Source: JBAVQS01 sp049694275
GTDB lineage: Bacteria; Chloroflexota; Anaerolineae; UBA4142; SHND01
NCBI GenBank assembly: GCA_049694275.1
Contig: JBAVQS010000340.1
Span: forward strand, 1-6,812
Direction of reading: 5' to 3'
DNA: 6,812 nucleotides
Within the stretch, counting starts at the first letter, position 1; every line of letters starts with the position of its first letter. Positions 6,360-6,812 of the stretch are shown in pieces. The notes under the pieces are model-generated. The model was not told the DNA's origin and did not search any database. It saw only the letters and a list, made by a program, of their open reading frames with translations. Position numbers and translations under genes: made by a program.

Positions 6360-6389
6360 AGTATATACCCGAACCCGTACGAGTGTCAA
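6360..6389 (-). promoter_or_regulatory. Near-consensus sigma70-type promoter upstream of the metalloprotease leader
   Basis: The minus strand has a perfect -35 box TTGACA (6389..6384), an 18-base spacer, and a -10 box TATACT (6365..6360, five of six consensus bases). A TATATA reading with a 16-base spacer (6367..6362) is also possible. This is the best -35 element in the window. Transcription would start near 6353 and run through the terminator at 6293..6248 before reaching the metalloprotease gene. Confidence 0.65.
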
Positions 6390-6432
6390 TGCACCCACCA
6401 AAGGCGCGGCGCATGGTCCCCTATGAGTGGGA

Positions 6433-6461
6433 TTGATTTACACCCGTGTCTGGGGTAAACT
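6433..6461 (+). promoter_or_regulatory. Candidate promoter of the lipoprotein gene
   Basis: TTGATT (6433-6438) is followed after 17 bases by TAAACT (6456-6461); each box matches four of six consensus bases. Between and overlapping them is an imperfect palindrome, TTTACACC (6437-6444) with GGGGTAAA (6452-6459), matching at seven of eight positions. The layout would suit a repressor operator, but the promoter is only moderately convincing. Confidence 0.35.
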
Positions 6462-6469
6462 CTTTTCAA

Positions 6470-6511
6470 ATGAAAACTCGCCCGCTGACCGGTTCCTCAT
6501 CATCCCCATGA
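6470..6511 (+). CDS. Candidate 13-codon upstream reading frame overlapping the lipoprotein start
   Basis: A short frame encodes MKTRPLTGSSSSP and ends in TGA (6509-6511), which overlaps the ATG of the lipoprotein gene (6508-6510) as ATGA. The ATG at 6470 lies nine bases past the last base of the candidate -10 box, the same distance as at plsY, so it could be read as a leaderless start. Because the lipoprotein ATG has no Shine-Dalgarno sequence, ribosomes ending here could restart there. A frame this short can arise by chance, and no composition signal can be tested on it. Confidence 0.25.
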   Translation: MKTRPLTGSSSSP

Positions 6512-6812
6512 AAATATTTATTCGTGTTCATCGTATTCTTTCCACTGCCGCGCGCTCCGCCGCGCCGGTATGGGCTGCCCTGTTGCTAATCGTGGTCGCC
6601 GGATGCAGTAACAGCGCAACGCCGGCAAACAATCCGATGCCTGTACCGGGCTCGGCCTTGACGCCGATCCTGCCAACCGTTTTGCCGGCGACCCCGGCGG
6701 CCGGCTTGCCCACGTCGGCCGCGACCACTCTGACCGTCGCCCCCGCCACGTCGGCGCCGACCGGCGGCAACCCGGTTGACTGGCCCACCTATCACGGCGA
6801 CCTGCGGCGCAC
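6508..6812 (+). CDS. Lipoprotein with Thr/Pro/Ala linker and start of a PQQ-like beta-propeller (partial)
   Basis: The first 101 codons are present. The N-terminus is a lipoprotein signal peptide: basic residues in MKIFIRVHR, a hydrophobic core APVWAALLLIVVAG and a lipobox VAGC whose Cys33 would be lipidated after cleavage. A low-complexity linker rich in Thr, Pro and Ala (about 34-87) follows. It leads into NPVDWPTYHGDLRR (88-101), which resembles the opening of PQQ-binding-like or BamB-like beta-propellers ('WPTYxxDxxRTG'). The protein is therefore probably anchored on the outer face of the membrane with an extracytoplasmic propeller. It is divergent from the metalloprotease gene. There is no Shine-Dalgarno sequence before the ATG; a short overlapping upstream frame may couple its translation. 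Confidence 0.75.
   Translation, partial: MKIFIRVHRILSTAARSAAPVWAALLLIVVAGCSNSATPANNPMPVPGSALTPILPTVLPATPAAGLPTSAATTLTVAPATSAPTGGNPVDWPTYHGDLRR

Overview
The window looks like chromosomal DNA of a GC-rich bacterium, most likely a member of the Chloroflexota. This assignment is inference from gene style: a short acidic 'RAEDEYFRLKG..' N-terminus, a lipoprotein with a long Thr/Pro/Ala linker running into a 'DWPTYHGDLRR' PQQ-propeller-like motif, a PlsY-like protein with an extra C-terminal tail, and a large secreted metzincin. No phage, transposon, CRISPR, tRNA or rRNA sequence was seen.

Layout. (1) Positions 1-1324, minus strand: a solute-binding-protein-like gene without a signal peptide is followed by the start of a second gene cut by the window edge. 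(2) Positions 1325-1482: a divergent intergenic region with two well-formed sigma70-type promoters. The plus-strand promoter is so close to the plsY start codon that the mRNA should be leaderless or nearly so. (3) Positions 1483-2133, plus strand: a PlsY-family acyltransferase-like membrane protein, followed by an intrinsic terminator and a second long hairpin. (4) Positions 2375-3927, minus strand: a two-gene operon of a small four-helix membrane protein (TTG start) and a sulfite-oxidase-type molybdopterin enzyme predicted to be cytosolic. (5) Positions 4078-6165, minus strand: a secreted zinc metalloprotease of about 695 residues. (6) Positions 6166-6507: a divergent control region. (7) Positions 6508-6812, plus strand: the start of a lipoprotein gene cut by the window end.

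The most notable signal is in the control region. The metalloprotease has a near-consensus promoter about 190 bases upstream of its start, and a good intrinsic terminator lies between that promoter and the ribosome binding site. This is the layout of an attenuator, a riboswitch or a small RNA in front of the gene. On the other strand, the lipoprotein gene has no visible ribosome binding site but is overlapped (ATGA) by a 13-codon upstream reading frame that may itself be leaderless.

The genes do not form one obvious pathway. They read as four or five independent transcription units: cytosolic ligand binding, lipid synthesis, sulfite or related oxyanion oxidation, and secreted proteolysis and surface lipoprotein. 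I saw no convincing novel multi-gene system; the novelty candidates are regulatory leaders and divergent family members.
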